From NCBI RefSeq assembly GCF_020906515.1, contig NC_085852.1:1736001-1800000 (forward strand): a DNA stretch of 64,000 nucleotides, read 5' to 3'. Origin of the DNA: Vanrija pseudolonga. Lineage: Eukaryota; Basidiomycota; Tremellomycetes; Trichosporonales; Trichosporonaceae. Shown piece after piece: positions 19,519 to 32,306 of the stretch. Position 1 is the first letter of the stretch; each line of letters begins with the position of its first letter. The translations under genes and the position numbers were made by a program. Below the pieces are notes generated by a model. It did not search any database and was not told the DNA's origin. It saw nothing but the letters and a program-made list of their open reading frames with translations.

Positions 19519-20926
19519 CTAAACAAAGCGCTGCACAACGACAGCATTTTGGAGCTTTGCCTGCTCGACCGTCTCGCCGTCGGGCAGCTCGCGCGACGGG
19601 AACGTGGTCTGGAGCACGAACGCGCGCGGGTCAGGCCGGGACGCGGCGACAAACGCGCGCAGGTCGGCGACCGTGTGGTCGAGGTTGACGCGCGCGACGA
19701 GGCGCGTGCCGTCGCCCAGGCGGATCTGGATGGAGGTGGTGGGCTTGGCATCGTCGACCTTGAACTCGCGGGCTGGTGCCGCAGCGGCCGGGGCAGGAGC
19801 GGACGCAGGCGCGCTGCTGCTCGACGCTGCTGCGGGCGCGGGCGAGCCGAGCCGGTTCCCGCCGCCAGAGAAGGCCTTGAGCGGGCCCTTCGGCGGCGGG
19901 GTGTAGTCCTCGTTTGTGCGCTGGTCGACGAGCAGCTCGATGCGCTGTCCGAACCGCACGTTGAACAGGCTCAGCGGCGCACGGCCGGCATGGATCGCCT
20001 CGAGCAGCTCGCGGTTGCCCGGCTCGTCGTACCGGTACAGCTCGCCGTCCTCGATGCTGAAGCCGTCGCGCCAGAAGGTGACGCGGCGGCGCGCGACCTC
20101 GGCGCCGGCCTCGTCGTCGTCTTCCTCGTCCTCGTCGTCATCTTCGTCCGCAAAGGCCCCAGGCACGCGCTGGCGCGGGGCGCGCGACGCCGCACCAGCG
20201 CCAACCTGCACGCTTGGCGTCTCGTCCGAGCCGAGCGTGTGCCCGACCCCGCCCCACGGGTTCGCCGCCGCCGCCTGCTGCTGCGGCTCCTCGGCAGGCG
20301 GTCCAGCCCTGGGATCGTCAGCGAGGCCTTGGGGCACAACTCACTGCCTCGCCTGGTTGAGGATGTCGTCGACGAGCCCACGCCCGCCGCGCTGGTCGGG
20401 GTTCTGCACCGCGAGGCCGGAGCGCTCGCCACCAGTGTACAGCTCGTTTCCGCGCCGGCGCGCCGCCTCGTCCTCGTCCTCGTCGTCGTCCTCGCCGCCG
20501 CCCCACTGCCCGATACGGCCGACACGCGCGGGCCCGCGCCGCCCCCAGCCCTCGGGGAGCGCCTCGGCCGGCGCGCCGCTCAACGTACGGGCGCCGCCTG
20601 GCGCGGCGTCGGCAGCCGACTCGGCCAGCGCCGCGTCGAGCTCGTCCTCCTCGTCGGCGTGCTCGCCGTAGTCGCCTGCCTCCTGCGCAGCGTAGTAGTC
20701 TTCGATTGCGCCCTGGGGGAAAAAAGAGCGTGGTCAGTCGGGTCCTTTGGCACTGCTTCTGGCTCCGCTCACCTCGAGCGACACGCCGTTGGAGAGGAAG
20801 CGTGTTGCGTCGGCTGGGGTCGCCGCTGTAATGGCCACAAAGTTGTCGACGTCTGCGTGGGTTAGCTTATCATGTGCTGAGATCGCTACGTTACCCACCC
20901 TCCTGCGTTGGGTTGAGGCCGGGCAT
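19519..20926 (-). CDS. SHP1: p47/Shp1-type UBX-domain cofactor of Cdc48
   Basis: Four exons (20926-20899, 20852-20773, 20712-20345, 20308-19519; introns of 46, 60 and 36 nt) give 421 residues. The order is the classic one for Cdc48/p97 adaptors. There is a UBA-like N-terminus (residues 1-45, ending LEGAIEDYYAAQE), a long acidic Gly/Arg-containing linker, a SEP domain from about 233 (VTFWRDGFSIEDGELYRYD ... LLEAIHAGRAP) and a C-terminal UBX domain (about 343-421, TSIQIRLGDGTRL ... FVLQTTFPSREL). UBX binds the Cdc48 N-domain; UBA binds ubiquitin. The role is in membrane fusion, ERAD and phosphatase regulation. The gene is convergent with nuclease-like paralogue B, with 102 bp between stops. Confidence 0.94.
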
Positions 20927-22934
<2,008 letters not shown>

Positions 22935-23451
22935 TGTGTGTGTGATGGAGTGTTGTTGAGAAAGAGAGAGATGTGCGATGGGGCCTATCAATGTGGTTGG
23001 TGGGTGGCAGCTCCGCGGGTGGCTCGATTTTCACGGAAAGGCAGCAGCAAGCAGGTGGACATGTGGCTGGCCACATTGCACTGAACGAGTCAAAATCTCC
23101 CCGTGGGGAATTCGAAAATAGTAATAAAATGACTGACTCGACACCTGCCATCACTAATCGAGCAGGCCAGAAATCACTAATCTGCACCTGCCTGATTAGT
23201 TAGTCCACGCTCACAGCCAACCACATGCCGTAGATTATCGGGTGCAGCACATGCAGTGACATTGCCTAGAACCCGATCTACTCCTTCCGACACATGTGCG
23301 TCTCTTCGGCTACCCGATGGGCCGCGACGTTTGTCCGACGCTGGACGCTGGCTACTCCACCCCCTAACCTCACTACATACATGCAATGGACACGACTGTG
23401 CAGTACCAGAATGGAAAATGACTAGATGAAACCACGACACCTGGAAAGCTC
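22935..23451. other. Intergenic, promoter of the DAHP synthase gene
   Basis: This 517-bp gap is bounded by the DAHP synthase start and the farnesyltransferase stop. It is AT-richer than its surroundings. ACTAATC and GATTAGT lie facing each other around 23176-23199, and TAATCTGC occurs at 23178-23185, about 245 bp before the start. No gene is seen. Confidence 0.5.
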
Positions 23452-25228
23452 TTACGCCTGCTGCTGGTAAAAGTAGTTGATAAACAGGCGCATGCGGAGA
23501 CCCAGGGCGTTGAACACTGGCGTGGTCGTGTTCTGTGGCGCGCAGCGTTAGCTTTGCTTGGCACGACACGGCCACCTTGACTCACCACACGCGACGCGTC
23601 CCCACCAACCACAATCAACTCGCCCTTCTCCTCGGTCCAGCCCAGCGCGTTGGCAAACACTTCTCGCCTCGCGCGCTGCCGCTCGGCCTCGCTCTTCCAC
23701 CCGCCTTCAGGCTTGGTCGGCTTGACGGGCGGGAAGCCCTTGGACGCGTCAAACAGGCCGCGGTTCTTCTCCACCAGCACGGGCGAGTGCTTGACGTGGT
23801 GCTGGGCGATCGACAGCCCGGACAGATCGTTGGCCGTGTGGTACAGGTCGGGCCGCTTGCCTGGCTTGTCGCGGAGTCCACCGCCCTTGCCAGCTTCATT
23901 CTGTCCCGCGAGCAGGACATACTCTTGCAGTGCCACGCGGTTGAACAGCCCCTGAGAGCCGGCCACATCGACCCAGTCCCCGTCGTCACCGTCCAGAACG
24001 GTGACCTTGGCGTCGCTTTCCCCCTCGCTCTTGCTCTCGTTGCCCTTGCGAACGAGCTCCTCGAGCACAGGGAACCCGCCACCCACCCACCACGAGTAGC
24101 ATCCGTCCACGAGCTTGTTGCTGCGGCCACGGAACCCGCCGAGCTCGTAGGAGTTGCCCTGCATAAGCGCGGACCAACGCACAGCAGAGTCGACGTCGAT
24201 CGCTGCGGGGAAGCCCGGCGCAAGCGACGGCAGAGGCTCAGAGGGCGGCTGGATAGAGGTGAGGAGGAAGTGTGCGAGGAGCGCACAGGAGGTGTATCCG
24301 CCGTGCGCCTCGGCAAACGACGCCGACGGGCCATTAGTGGCCCCTCCAAACGTCCACATGTCAGACGCAAAGCCACCCTCATAGGTCTGGCACCCGACGA
24401 GGTGCTTGTCAATGTTGTGCAGGAGCTCGGGGGTGAGGATGTCCAGAACCGTGGCGACGACGAGGAGGCAGTACGTGCCACTGCGAGCAGGCACGATCGT
24501 CAGCGACACTAGATCAACACGACACACAGATCGACCGGAGGCTGATACCCCTGCCCCCATACTGTCCAGCTGGGTTACTCACCGGACGTCCGTTTCACCG
24601 CCGTCACACACGGAAAAGCCTCCTTCGGGCCGCTTCATCCTCATGAAGAAGTCGTAAATGTTCTGCCTGGACGCCGCGAGCTGTTCCCAGCCGAAACCCT
24701 CGGTCGCGTTTCCAGAGATTGCGAGAGCAATAACAGCCGCGTACGTCGGGAGGAGGTGGGCGATCTGGGTGTTGGCTGCGCCGCCTGCAAAGCCGCCGCT
24801 TGGAAGCTTGAACGAGAGGAGCGTCGTGACGGCTCTGTGGCGGGTCAGCTCCGATCCGGAAGACCTGTCAGCTGCTCCCACCTCTTCTTCGTGGCGTCGT
24901 CCAGCGCAATGCCAAGCAGGTCCAGCGAGTGCAGGATCCAGAACATGAGCCACGGCTTGCTCGCGTCCAGCGCCGTGTACGACGGAGGGCACTGGAAGAG
25001 GTGCTGCCCCATGAACTGGGCCGTCTCGTTCTTACGCAGCGCCGTCGTGCCGTCATGCGTAGCCGGCTCGCTCGCGACCTTTGCGGGCGAGATCTCGCGC
25101 AAGAGGTCGGCAATGACCTCCTCCGTGTCCCGCTGGTCCTCTAGCGTGGGGGTGTATACCCCGTCCGAGGGGAACGCGCCCCCCGGGGGGAACGAGAAGA
25201 CGGAGGGGTGGTAGGTTGCTGTTGCCAT
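23452..25228 (-). CDS. RAM1: Protein farnesyltransferase beta subunit
   Basis: Four exons (25228-24882, 24834-24583, 24480-23586, 23532-23452; introns of 47, 102 and 53 nt) give 524 residues. The subunit carries the catalytic site that farnesylates CaaX proteins such as Ras and, in basidiomycetes, lipopeptide pheromones. The alpha-alpha barrel repeats are visible (LPSGGFAGG, RPEGGFSVCDGGETDVR, CQTYEGGF). The zinc ligands fall in family motifs: D325 and C327 in GRSNKLVDGCYSWW and H414 in DKPGKRPDLYHT, followed by DLSGLSIAQH. This last motif and GGLRDKPGK distinguish it from geranylgeranyltransferase. An insertion of about 35 acidic and polar residues follows GGGFPVLEELV and makes the protein longer than the mammalian one. 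Confidence 0.94.
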
Positions 25229-25449
25229 GAGGTGAGTTGGTGGCGAGGTGTGTTGGGAGATGGAGGGAGGGGGATGCTGTGTCCTCTATTGTTTAATGCC
25301 TTGGGGCGTGTATGAGCTGATAGTTGCTCAATGTGGTGTGTGTGTGTAGTTGAGCTGCTTGCTGGGTTGCCAGTGGTCTCGCAAGTGTCGCTGTCGTTGC
25401 TATTGTTCGCATCGACCTCCCTCCACCTCCAATGTCACGCGTCTTGACG

Positions 25450-25544
25450 ACGTCACTCTGATTAGGCATGCAAAGTTTAGGCTCGCATTTGACAAACAGG
25501 CCTAATCATTGCTCCCGCCGCCTTGGCTCTAACCGGTGACGTCA
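25450..25544. promoter_or_regulatory. CRE-type sites flanking an inverted TGATTAGGC repeat
   Basis: TGATTAGGC (25459-25467) and its exact reverse complement GCCTAATCA (25500-25508) are separated by 32 bp. An ACGTCA half site lies just before them (25450-25455) and a full palindromic TGACGTCA just after (25537-25544). The block lies 220-320 bp before the farnesyltransferase start. CREs bind bZIP factors and TAATC cores suit homeodomains; the pairing is suggestive only. Confidence 0.5.
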
Positions 25545-26496
25545 GCGGCGAGTCGTGTTGATGCCAGAAAAATGTTCGGTGTGTGCACGATGCCCGAAGA
25601 AAACGACGTGGCGCGCGGCGCGCGGCGCTGCGGCGACCACCACCACCAAAGGCAAAGAAAGGCTCGGCGCACGCTCTGCAATGGCCGCCTAGACCGAAGG
25701 GCATCACGCGCAACCCATGCATGACAGCAACGCAAAGAAGCGCGTATGCAAGTTACCGAGGGGGGTATTCCATCGGTTACATTCCAAGACGCTGCGTGGG
25801 GAGAGGGCTGCCTCACGGCTCGACTGCCCACGGGATGCGTGGGCATATGGAGATGGAGGTTGTCTCGCCGGTCTGGCTGCAAGCAGTCCAGTCCAGTCTC
25901 AAGCGGGGTATGCTTGCTTGGGTGACTGTGACTGGCGTCCCACGCACCCACCCAGTCACGATCGCAGGGATACGATACCTTTGCCCAGGACTCGGCGCCA
26001 GGAGTCAGTGCCATTACCCTCGGTTGAGATGCGCTCTAACCCCCTTTACTCCAAGGTAGTAATGCAAGCGCCACCCCTGACTACCACCACTGTAGCCGCG
26101 GCGCGCGCGGCGACGAGTGTCTGTTGTTCCCCGAGAAATGCTTAAGACGTGCCTTGGACACCACCTACTGCAGTCGCTACAATCTCGTCGCCTCGTCCTC
26201 TCCGTCATCGGCGGCCACTGCTGACCAAAACATTGACATCCTAACCAATCTACCCACGACGGCTCCACGACAACGATAGGTGCGAGCGCGCCATCGTTAT
26301 CAAGCCCTCCCCAAAGATTCAAGCTCAGGACGGCCCCTTCGCCCCCGTGTCGTCGCCATCGCCATCTCCGCGCGCCCGCCGAACATAGCAGCAGCAGCAG
26401 GCGGCCACACCGACCCCGCACCAACGTAGCCCCCCACCCCGACTCGGACCCCCAAGATCTGCACCGAGGTCAGAGGTCCTAGCCACCGACAGCTCG

Positions 26497-26503
26497 TATA
26501 AAA
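26497..26503 (+). promoter_or_regulatory. TATA box of the thioesterase-like gene
   Basis: TATAAAA lies 67-73 bp before the ATG at 26570. The spacing to a start about 30-40 bp further on would leave a short leader. Confidence 0.5.
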
Positions 26504-26569
26504 CGTAGGGAGACGGACATGTGAGTGAAGTGGGCTGCAACAGGAAAAAAAGAACAGCCGGCTGACACA

Positions 26570-28107
26570 ATGTTCGACTGGTATCAGCTCTCCACCATGG
26601 CTGTTGACGCGGTGCGCACACTCGTGCGAAAGCTCACGGCGCCGAGCACCTCGCCGCTACTGCCTTTCATCCCCAAGTACAGTGAGTTGGCGCCGTGGGG
26701 AGCTGGCGGACGCGATGGGGAGCAAGCATCAAAGCATGCTCGTCGCGATCGCCGCGATCCCGGCTGGATCTGCACCTTAGCCGGCGCTTACTGACACCCA
26801 ACCTTCCCCCCCACAGTCAAGGTCCTCTTCCTCCTCCTCATCCTTGCCAACTCGTCGTCGTTCCCATTCCTATGGCACCTCCGCGTCTGGAAGTACCCGC
26901 TCACGGCGTACTACAAGGCGTACACCAAGGGCGTGAACGCGTTCTGGCGCGGCTGGCGCAAGGAGGTCGACAAGCGCGGCAACATCTACCAGAACAGGAC
27001 AAAGATCAGGCGCATCGCCCTGTTCGACGACTGCGACTACAACATGCACCTGAGCAACTCGTCGTACCCCAAGGCGTCGGACGCGGGCAAGATGAAGTGG
27101 GCCATTGACAACATGGCGCCGTGCTTTGCGACTGGCCTCTTCATGGCTCTGGGCGCCAGCCACTGGCAGTACTTCAAGGAGATCCCAATCGGCTCGACGT
27201 ACACGATTGAGACGAGACTGGGCGGCTACGGCGACAAGTGGTGAGTGTGGCCGTGAGCGCGCAGCAAGCGCGGGGGGGTTGAGTGGCGGGAAGGCTGTGT
27301 GGTCGGTCGCTTCGACACTTCCACGGGCAACGAGTCGCGGCGGCGGCGATGCGTCGTCTCGTCACGCAACACTAGCCAACATGGCCAGCATGCCAGTGCT
27401 CCCGGCGGCGTCGTGAAACGTTTAACGTTCCGGCTTTGACTAGCCGACTTGGCACGCTACCCACTAGCGCCATGTGGCAGCGTGGCGTGTGATTTCCGGG
27501 CCACAAACGGCAGAACCCGCCAACGTGGCCGACTACATCGAGACGCGACGAATTTTCCTATGCACATGCTGACAACTGTAGGGTCCACCTCGTCACCGAG
27601 TTCATCATCTACCCCAAGGGCAAGGGCAAGGGCAAGCAGTCGCGCCCGGTATCCGAGGCGCCAAAGGTCAACCCCAACATGTCTGTGCCCCCCAGCGGCA
27701 CCGACACGCCGGTGTCCGCCATGGCAGCGGTTCACCCGCTCAAGACGCCCGAGGAGGTGGTCAAGAGGCTGGCTGCGCGCGCGCGTGCGCCGCGTGCCGA
27801 CGGTGGTGTGGTGTGCTGTCTGGCAGTCACCGACTACTGTTTCAAGATTGGCCGCATCACCATCCCGCCGCGCGTCGCGTTCCACCTAAGCCTGCTGAGC
27901 GAGGACCCCGACCGCCGGGCGCACGCGCTCAACATCCTCCGGTCCAAGGACCACGGCGCGGCGTTCCTCCGTGGTGGGTGGAGAGACGACCCGCTCGCCG
28001 ACGTCATGGGCAAGGATATTGGCCCAGACGAGGAGGGCAGCTTTGAGTGGATCCAGAACGGCCGCGAGGCCATGGAGCTGGTGGGCCAGGGGCTGTCGGC
28101 GTTCTAG
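26570..28107 (+). CDS. THEM6-like membrane-anchored thioesterase-fold protein
   Basis: Three exons (26570-26681, 26817-27240, 27582-28107; introns of 135 and 341 nt) give 353 residues. A hydrophobic anchor lies near residues 39-60 (VLFLLLILANSSSFPFLW), then the hot-dog core begins: KIRRIALFDDCDYNMHLSNS, with the catalytic-type D/N and H. Strands GSTYTIETRLGGYGDKW and VHLVTEFIIYPKG follow and join only across the second intron. A late strand is CCLAVTDYCFKIGRITIPP. This layout matches THEM6/thioesterase-like superfamily proteins, which sit in the ER or another membrane; their substrate is not established. A Gly/Lys-rich and Pro-rich insert lies at about 190-215. A second in-frame ATG at 26597 has a better context (caccATGg), so the first nine residues are uncertain. 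Confidence 0.83.
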
Positions 28108-28617
28108 GCGCTGCCGTCGAGAACGAGCGAGCGCAGCGAGCGAGCGTGGGCAGTCAGCTCGACGCCGATGGAACCCAACACCAAGTCACCACCCGCCTCC
28201 CGAAGTCAATACATTCACCTCTCGGAGACACGCTGCCAGGCAGTGAGTGCACAGTGCACGTCATAGCCCCGCCACGCCACGCCGCGCCGCGTCGGCCTGT
28301 GCACGAGACAAGCGTAGCCAGCCGAGCCGTGGTCGTGGCGGTAGTAGTGTAGTAGCCATATGCATAGTAATAGCAGTTGATGGGAGTCGTGATGGTGGCT
28401 ACGGTGATGGTTATTTAGAGCGGGCGGTGTTTTGCTAATCTGCCTGCTGTTGCATGCCTAATGGCCGAGTAAGTTTAATTGGCGCACGCACACACTGCCT
28501 ACCCCACGCACGCAGTCACACTCACCGACAACAACCCCCGCTGGCACACACTCATCCGTGGGCCGCTCACAAACGCCGCATCATCACTCCACCCTCGCTC
28601 GTCGACCACACATCAGA
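28108..28617. other. Intergenic, promoter of the SUZ protein gene
   Basis: This 510-bp gap between two + strand genes contains TAATCTGC (28436-28443) and TTGCATGCCTAAT (28450-28462). Both are shared with other intergenic regions of the window and lie 155-180 bp before the start. A CA-rich leader follows. No gene is seen. Confidence 0.5.
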
Positions 28618-30050
28618 ATGAGCGCAGAGGGCAAACCGCAGGCGGCTGGTGCTGCGAGCGGAGCGAGCGGCGTGGGTGGTGGCTCTAGTGCAGCGGCCGC
28701 GACGCCAGCGAGCGCACCACCCCCCGTCGTTGCCGCGGGAGACGACGACGACTGGGACAGAGATACGGTGAGCCCGCCTCACCTCACTGCCGCTAACGAC
28801 GCAGGACACACCAGCCCCCACTGCGCCGCCAAAGGCGTGGACCGCGGCCCCGCCGACGCTGCTTGCGCGGCCTGGCGCGAATGGCACCGGCGCGCGGAGG
28901 GACGAGGATGGCGACGAGTGGTTCGCGCCGCGGCCGGCCACGAACCGGCAGATCTGGGACACTGCGTGAGTGTGCCGAGCGCCGAGTGCCGAGCGCAGCG
29001 AGGCGCGAGGCGGCGTCGGCTAGGCGTCGGCCTGCTGCCAGTGCCGGCGCTGTCTCCGAGAAACGGGGTATCGAGCTGACCCCCCTCCCCCCCAGCAACG
29101 CCCGCCCCCCACCCTCCCTCGCAACCCCCGACGGCCCCGCGCCCAAGATGCAGATCCTCAAGCGGCCCGACGCGAACCGGAGCGCGAGCGCGTCGTCGAG
29201 CGGGGCGGCGACGCCGGCGGGCACAAAGAGCCTCACGCAGAGGGAGGAGGAGTACCGGTTGGCGCGGGAGCGCATCTTTGGCCCCGGCGGGGGGGATGAC
29301 GCTGGCCCGTCGGCGTCGGCGTCGGCGTCGGCGAGCACGAGCGCTGCGGGTGGTGGTGCCAGTGCCGCGACCGCCGGCAGAGCGCCGGGCCCCGTGCCGT
29401 CCCAGCTCGCCGGCAGACGGAGCGGCACGTCCACCCCCCGCTCAAGCAGCTCGGCCCCAAGCGCAAGCGGCACGTCGTCGCCGCGCACCACGGCGCCAGG
29501 CGTGGACGAGCTCGCGCGCGCCGTCGACCGGCTGGCCGTGCGCGAGGCGAGCAGCCCCGCGACGCCAGGCGCCGGGTCGGGGTCGCGGTACACGCCCGTC
29601 CAGCGGCCCAGTGGCAGCACCAGCGGGCGGGGCACGCCGCGCGGTGCTGGTGGGGCGGGCGCCGGCGTCGTGCGCCAGCCTAGAGGGCCTACTCCCGGCG
29701 CGGGGTTCGCTAGCCCCGGCGCTGGCGGCGCCGCAGCGCCGCCGGTACAGGCGTACGCTGGCGCCGGCGGAGGCTACGCCTACGCGCAGCCCCCACACCT
29801 CCAGCAACAGCCCGGCGCCGCCGCCTACGCCTACGCGTACACGCAGCAGGGGCAGGGGTACGCCGCTGCCGGGTACGGATACGGCTACACCCAGCCACAG
29901 CAGCAGCAGGGGTACGCGCCGCAACAGCAGCCCAACGCTGTCCCGTATGGCGCTGGCGGACCAGTAGGCTATGGCGCTGGAGGGCCGGGCTACGGCGCGC
30001 CCCAAGGTGCCCGCCCACAAGCACCGTATGGCGGAGGATACCACCGTTGA
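28618..30050 (+). CDS. SUZ-domain protein, probable RNA-binding factor
   Basis: Three exons (28618-28767, 28805-28965, 29096-30050; introns of 37 and 130 nt) give 421 residues. The only recognisable domain is a SUZ motif at about 120-165: MQILKRP then, after a Ser/Ala spacer, SLTQREEEYRLARERIFG. SUZ motifs bind RNA and occur in R3H and SZRD1-type proteins; no R3H domain is present here, so it resembles SZRD1 with a long tail. Everything after it is disordered. Ser/Thr/Pro-rich sequence with many SSP, TPR and TPGA sites comes first, then a Tyr/Gly/Gln-rich end with YAYAYTQQGQGY and GYGYGYTQPQQQQ, the composition of proteins that enter RNA granules. The gene is convergent with SURF6, with 143 bp between stops. 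Confidence 0.75.
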
Positions 30051-30193
30051 TAGACATCTAATGCAGCATATGTTGTTTGTGCGGCGCAGCGCGGCGCGGC
30101 GCGGCGGCAGTCTCAAGATACACATACATGTCTATGCCGAGGTATATGGGCCACGCCTCGCTCCGCTACGCGCTCCGCGCTCCGCTCGCTCAC

Positions 30194-31487
30194 CTACGCC
30201 CGCTTCTTCACCGCCGCCTTCTTGTCCTTGCTCTTGCCCTCGAACCCAGGACGCCCCTTCTTGCTCTTGCCTCCAGCCTTCTTGTCGCCGCTCTTGTCCT
30301 TGATGCCCAGGCGCTTATTCCGCTTGCCGTCGGCGCGGGCAGCAATGTTGTCGTTGCGCTTCTTGATGGACGCGGCCTGCGCCTTTTCGAGGGTACGCTT
30401 GCGCTCGACCCACTCCTTGCCACCCTTGGCCTTGCGCTTCTCCTCGCGCTTGACGGCCTTCTTGAGCACCTTTTCGTCGTCGGCGACCTTGCCGCCGGCC
30501 GCACGCTCCTCGGCCTTGGCCCAGCGGTCGCGCTCCTCGGCCTCGCGGCGCTTGTCTTCAGGCAGCGACGCGAGCTTGTTCTGGTGCTTCTCGAGGTGGG
30601 CGAGCGCCTGGCCTGCGTTCGCGAGCTTCTTGAGCGGCGCGCGCGACTTGGCGGCGGACGGGAGGGCGACGGATGGGAAGGTCACGCTGTCGGTCTCGCG
30701 GGGGAGCTGGGGTACGAGGAGCTGGGTCTGGGGGGTGTTAGTGGTGCGCCCTGCATACTGAGCGGGCGAGGAGGCTGAGGAGGCTGCGTCGACTCCCGCT
30801 CGCTCCGCTCGCGGATCAACCCACCTTGGCAGTCTTGGCCGTGGGCTCCAACCTCGCCTTCTTCCGCTCCTCCTTGCGCTCCTTGCGGCGCTTATCCCTC
30901 ATCTCGCCGCGCTTCTCGCGGCGCGCAGCCTCGAGCGCCGAGCGGCTCTGCGGGTCGTCGTCCTCGGCGTCCTCGTCGACACCGCGCTGGCGCTTGAACG
31001 CGTCCAGGCGCGTCTTCATCCTGTCGCGCAGGTCGCCGATGCTCGCCGCGGGGGGCAGCGCGCCGAACCGGCGCTGCGGGAGCGGCATGAGCGCCGGCGG
31101 GATGTCGGGCACGCTTGAGGGGGCTGGGGCGGCGTCGGCGCCTGTGCTCGACAGGTTTGCGGGGTCGAGCTGGGTGTGTGAGTACGAGCATAGCTGGGTC
31201 CGGCAGCGCGCCTGCGCCGCACTGCCTCGCATGCTCGCGCTCACCTTGTCCTGCTTGGCCTTCTTCTTGTGCTCCTTGATCTCCTCGCCCGTCTTCCTCT
31301 TCTTCTTCTTCATCCACCTCGAGTCGAGCTGCTCCTCGCTCGGGCCGAGGTAGTACTGCTGCGGGATGAGGGCGAGCAGCGACGAAAAGACGGCGTTCCG
31401 CGCCTCGAGGGACGCGAGCAGCGCGGGGTCGTGCGCTGCCGCGCCGCTAGGCTCGGGCACAGCGGCGGCGGGGGCGAGGGCGGCCAT
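30194..31487 (-). CDS. RRP14: SURF6/Rrp14 family nucleolar ribosome-biogenesis protein
   Basis: Three exons (31487-31245, 31169-30825, 30727-30194; introns of 75 and 97 nt) give 373 residues. SURF6 proteins act in the nucleolus in early processing of pre-rRNA for both subunits. The N-terminal Rrp14 segment is present (LLALIPQQYYLGP ... WMKKKKRKTGEEIKEHKKKAK), followed by the middle LPPAASIGDLRDRMKTRLD and the long basic helical C-terminal domain. That domain contains KWVERKRTLEKAQAASIKKR-like sequence with RNDNIAARADGKRNKRLG, the SURF6 signature. The tail is almost all Lys, Gly and Arg, consistent with nucleolar localisation. Confidence 0.92.
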
Positions 31488-32306
31488 CGTGGTGTGGTGT
31501 TGTGCTGTTGTTGGATTGTGTTCAAGGCCGACCGATTGATCGCTGGCCACTGATCCTCTGAATATTTCTGAAGTCAGGAACCATGTGGCGTGCGGGAGCA
31601 ATTTTGGCGGGGCTCGAAGGTGGAGGTTGGGGAGTTTGATGGTGGCGGTGGGGTGTGGGAGGTGAGTTTGGGCTTTTTGTCGTCTTTCCACTGCTCGTCT
31701 TGTTCCAGAGGTGGTGATGGGTGAGGTGGTACAGCTATATCAGACAAAGGTGCCCGATTGCCCTCCGAATGGCTGTCGAATGCGGGTGAAAATCTGTTAA
31801 AACTGCCCTGCCTCCCTCCTCCTCTCCTCCCCTGGAACTCAGCCGACGCCGCTGGGCAGCTATTGGGGCTGCCCGTGCGCTCTTCGCGCTCCGTTCGCCA
31901 GTAACTGGTATTTTCTCTCCTTATGGAGCATCTTGTGGTGGAAGTGACTCTGTGGGAACTTCGTAGCGCCATCTGGTCGGTGGCTCAGAGCACAGTGGAT
32001 CTTGTAGCTAGCAACCAGAGTGCAGCCCTATATTCAAGTACTTTTCCATGAAATATTGGTGCCAAAAGGAAGTTGCATTCTAGCCTTGCCATGTAGTTTT
32101 CGTCACTCGAGGATGTTGTAGTCGTCGTGTTCGCAATGCTTATCTGGACCGGAGATGGGATGTGGAGGACGCGAATCATCTCCCACTGTTCATGGATGCA
32201 CCGAGCCGCCCGCTCACCTCACCCACGGCTACCCAATCATGATGCATTATATCTATGGTACATCACATGTCTAAATGCAAATTGCTCAAGAGCGCGCCTC
32301 AACCCA
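31488..32306. other. Intergenic, SURF6 promoter and CLASP 3' flank
   Basis: This 819-bp gap is noticeably AT-richer than the genes around it, particularly 31980-32290. Frames of 80-130 codons occur on both strands but show no domain or plausible composition. I see no gene here. Confidence 0.45.

Larger units (their letters stand above)
25229..26569. other. Divergent 1.3-kb intergenic region (farnesyltransferase beta / thioesterase-like gene)
   Basis: The region between the two start codons is gene-free. It holds a cAMP-response-type TGACGTCA, a 9-bp inverted repeat, an ACGTCA half site and a TATA box, listed separately. A GT-rich stretch lies at 25330-25350. I see no protein-coding frame. 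Confidence 0.5.

Noticed and set aside
25459-25508. Inverted repeat considered as terminal repeats of a small DNA transposon
   Set aside because: The interior is only 32 bp, no target-site duplication is visible and the arms carry regulatory-type cores; a promoter element is more likely.
31574-31972. 132-codon minus-strand frame between the CLASP and SURF6 genes
   Set aside because: The composition is Ser/Pro/Arg-rich without motif, it overlaps the SURF6 promoter, and no splice pattern extends it.
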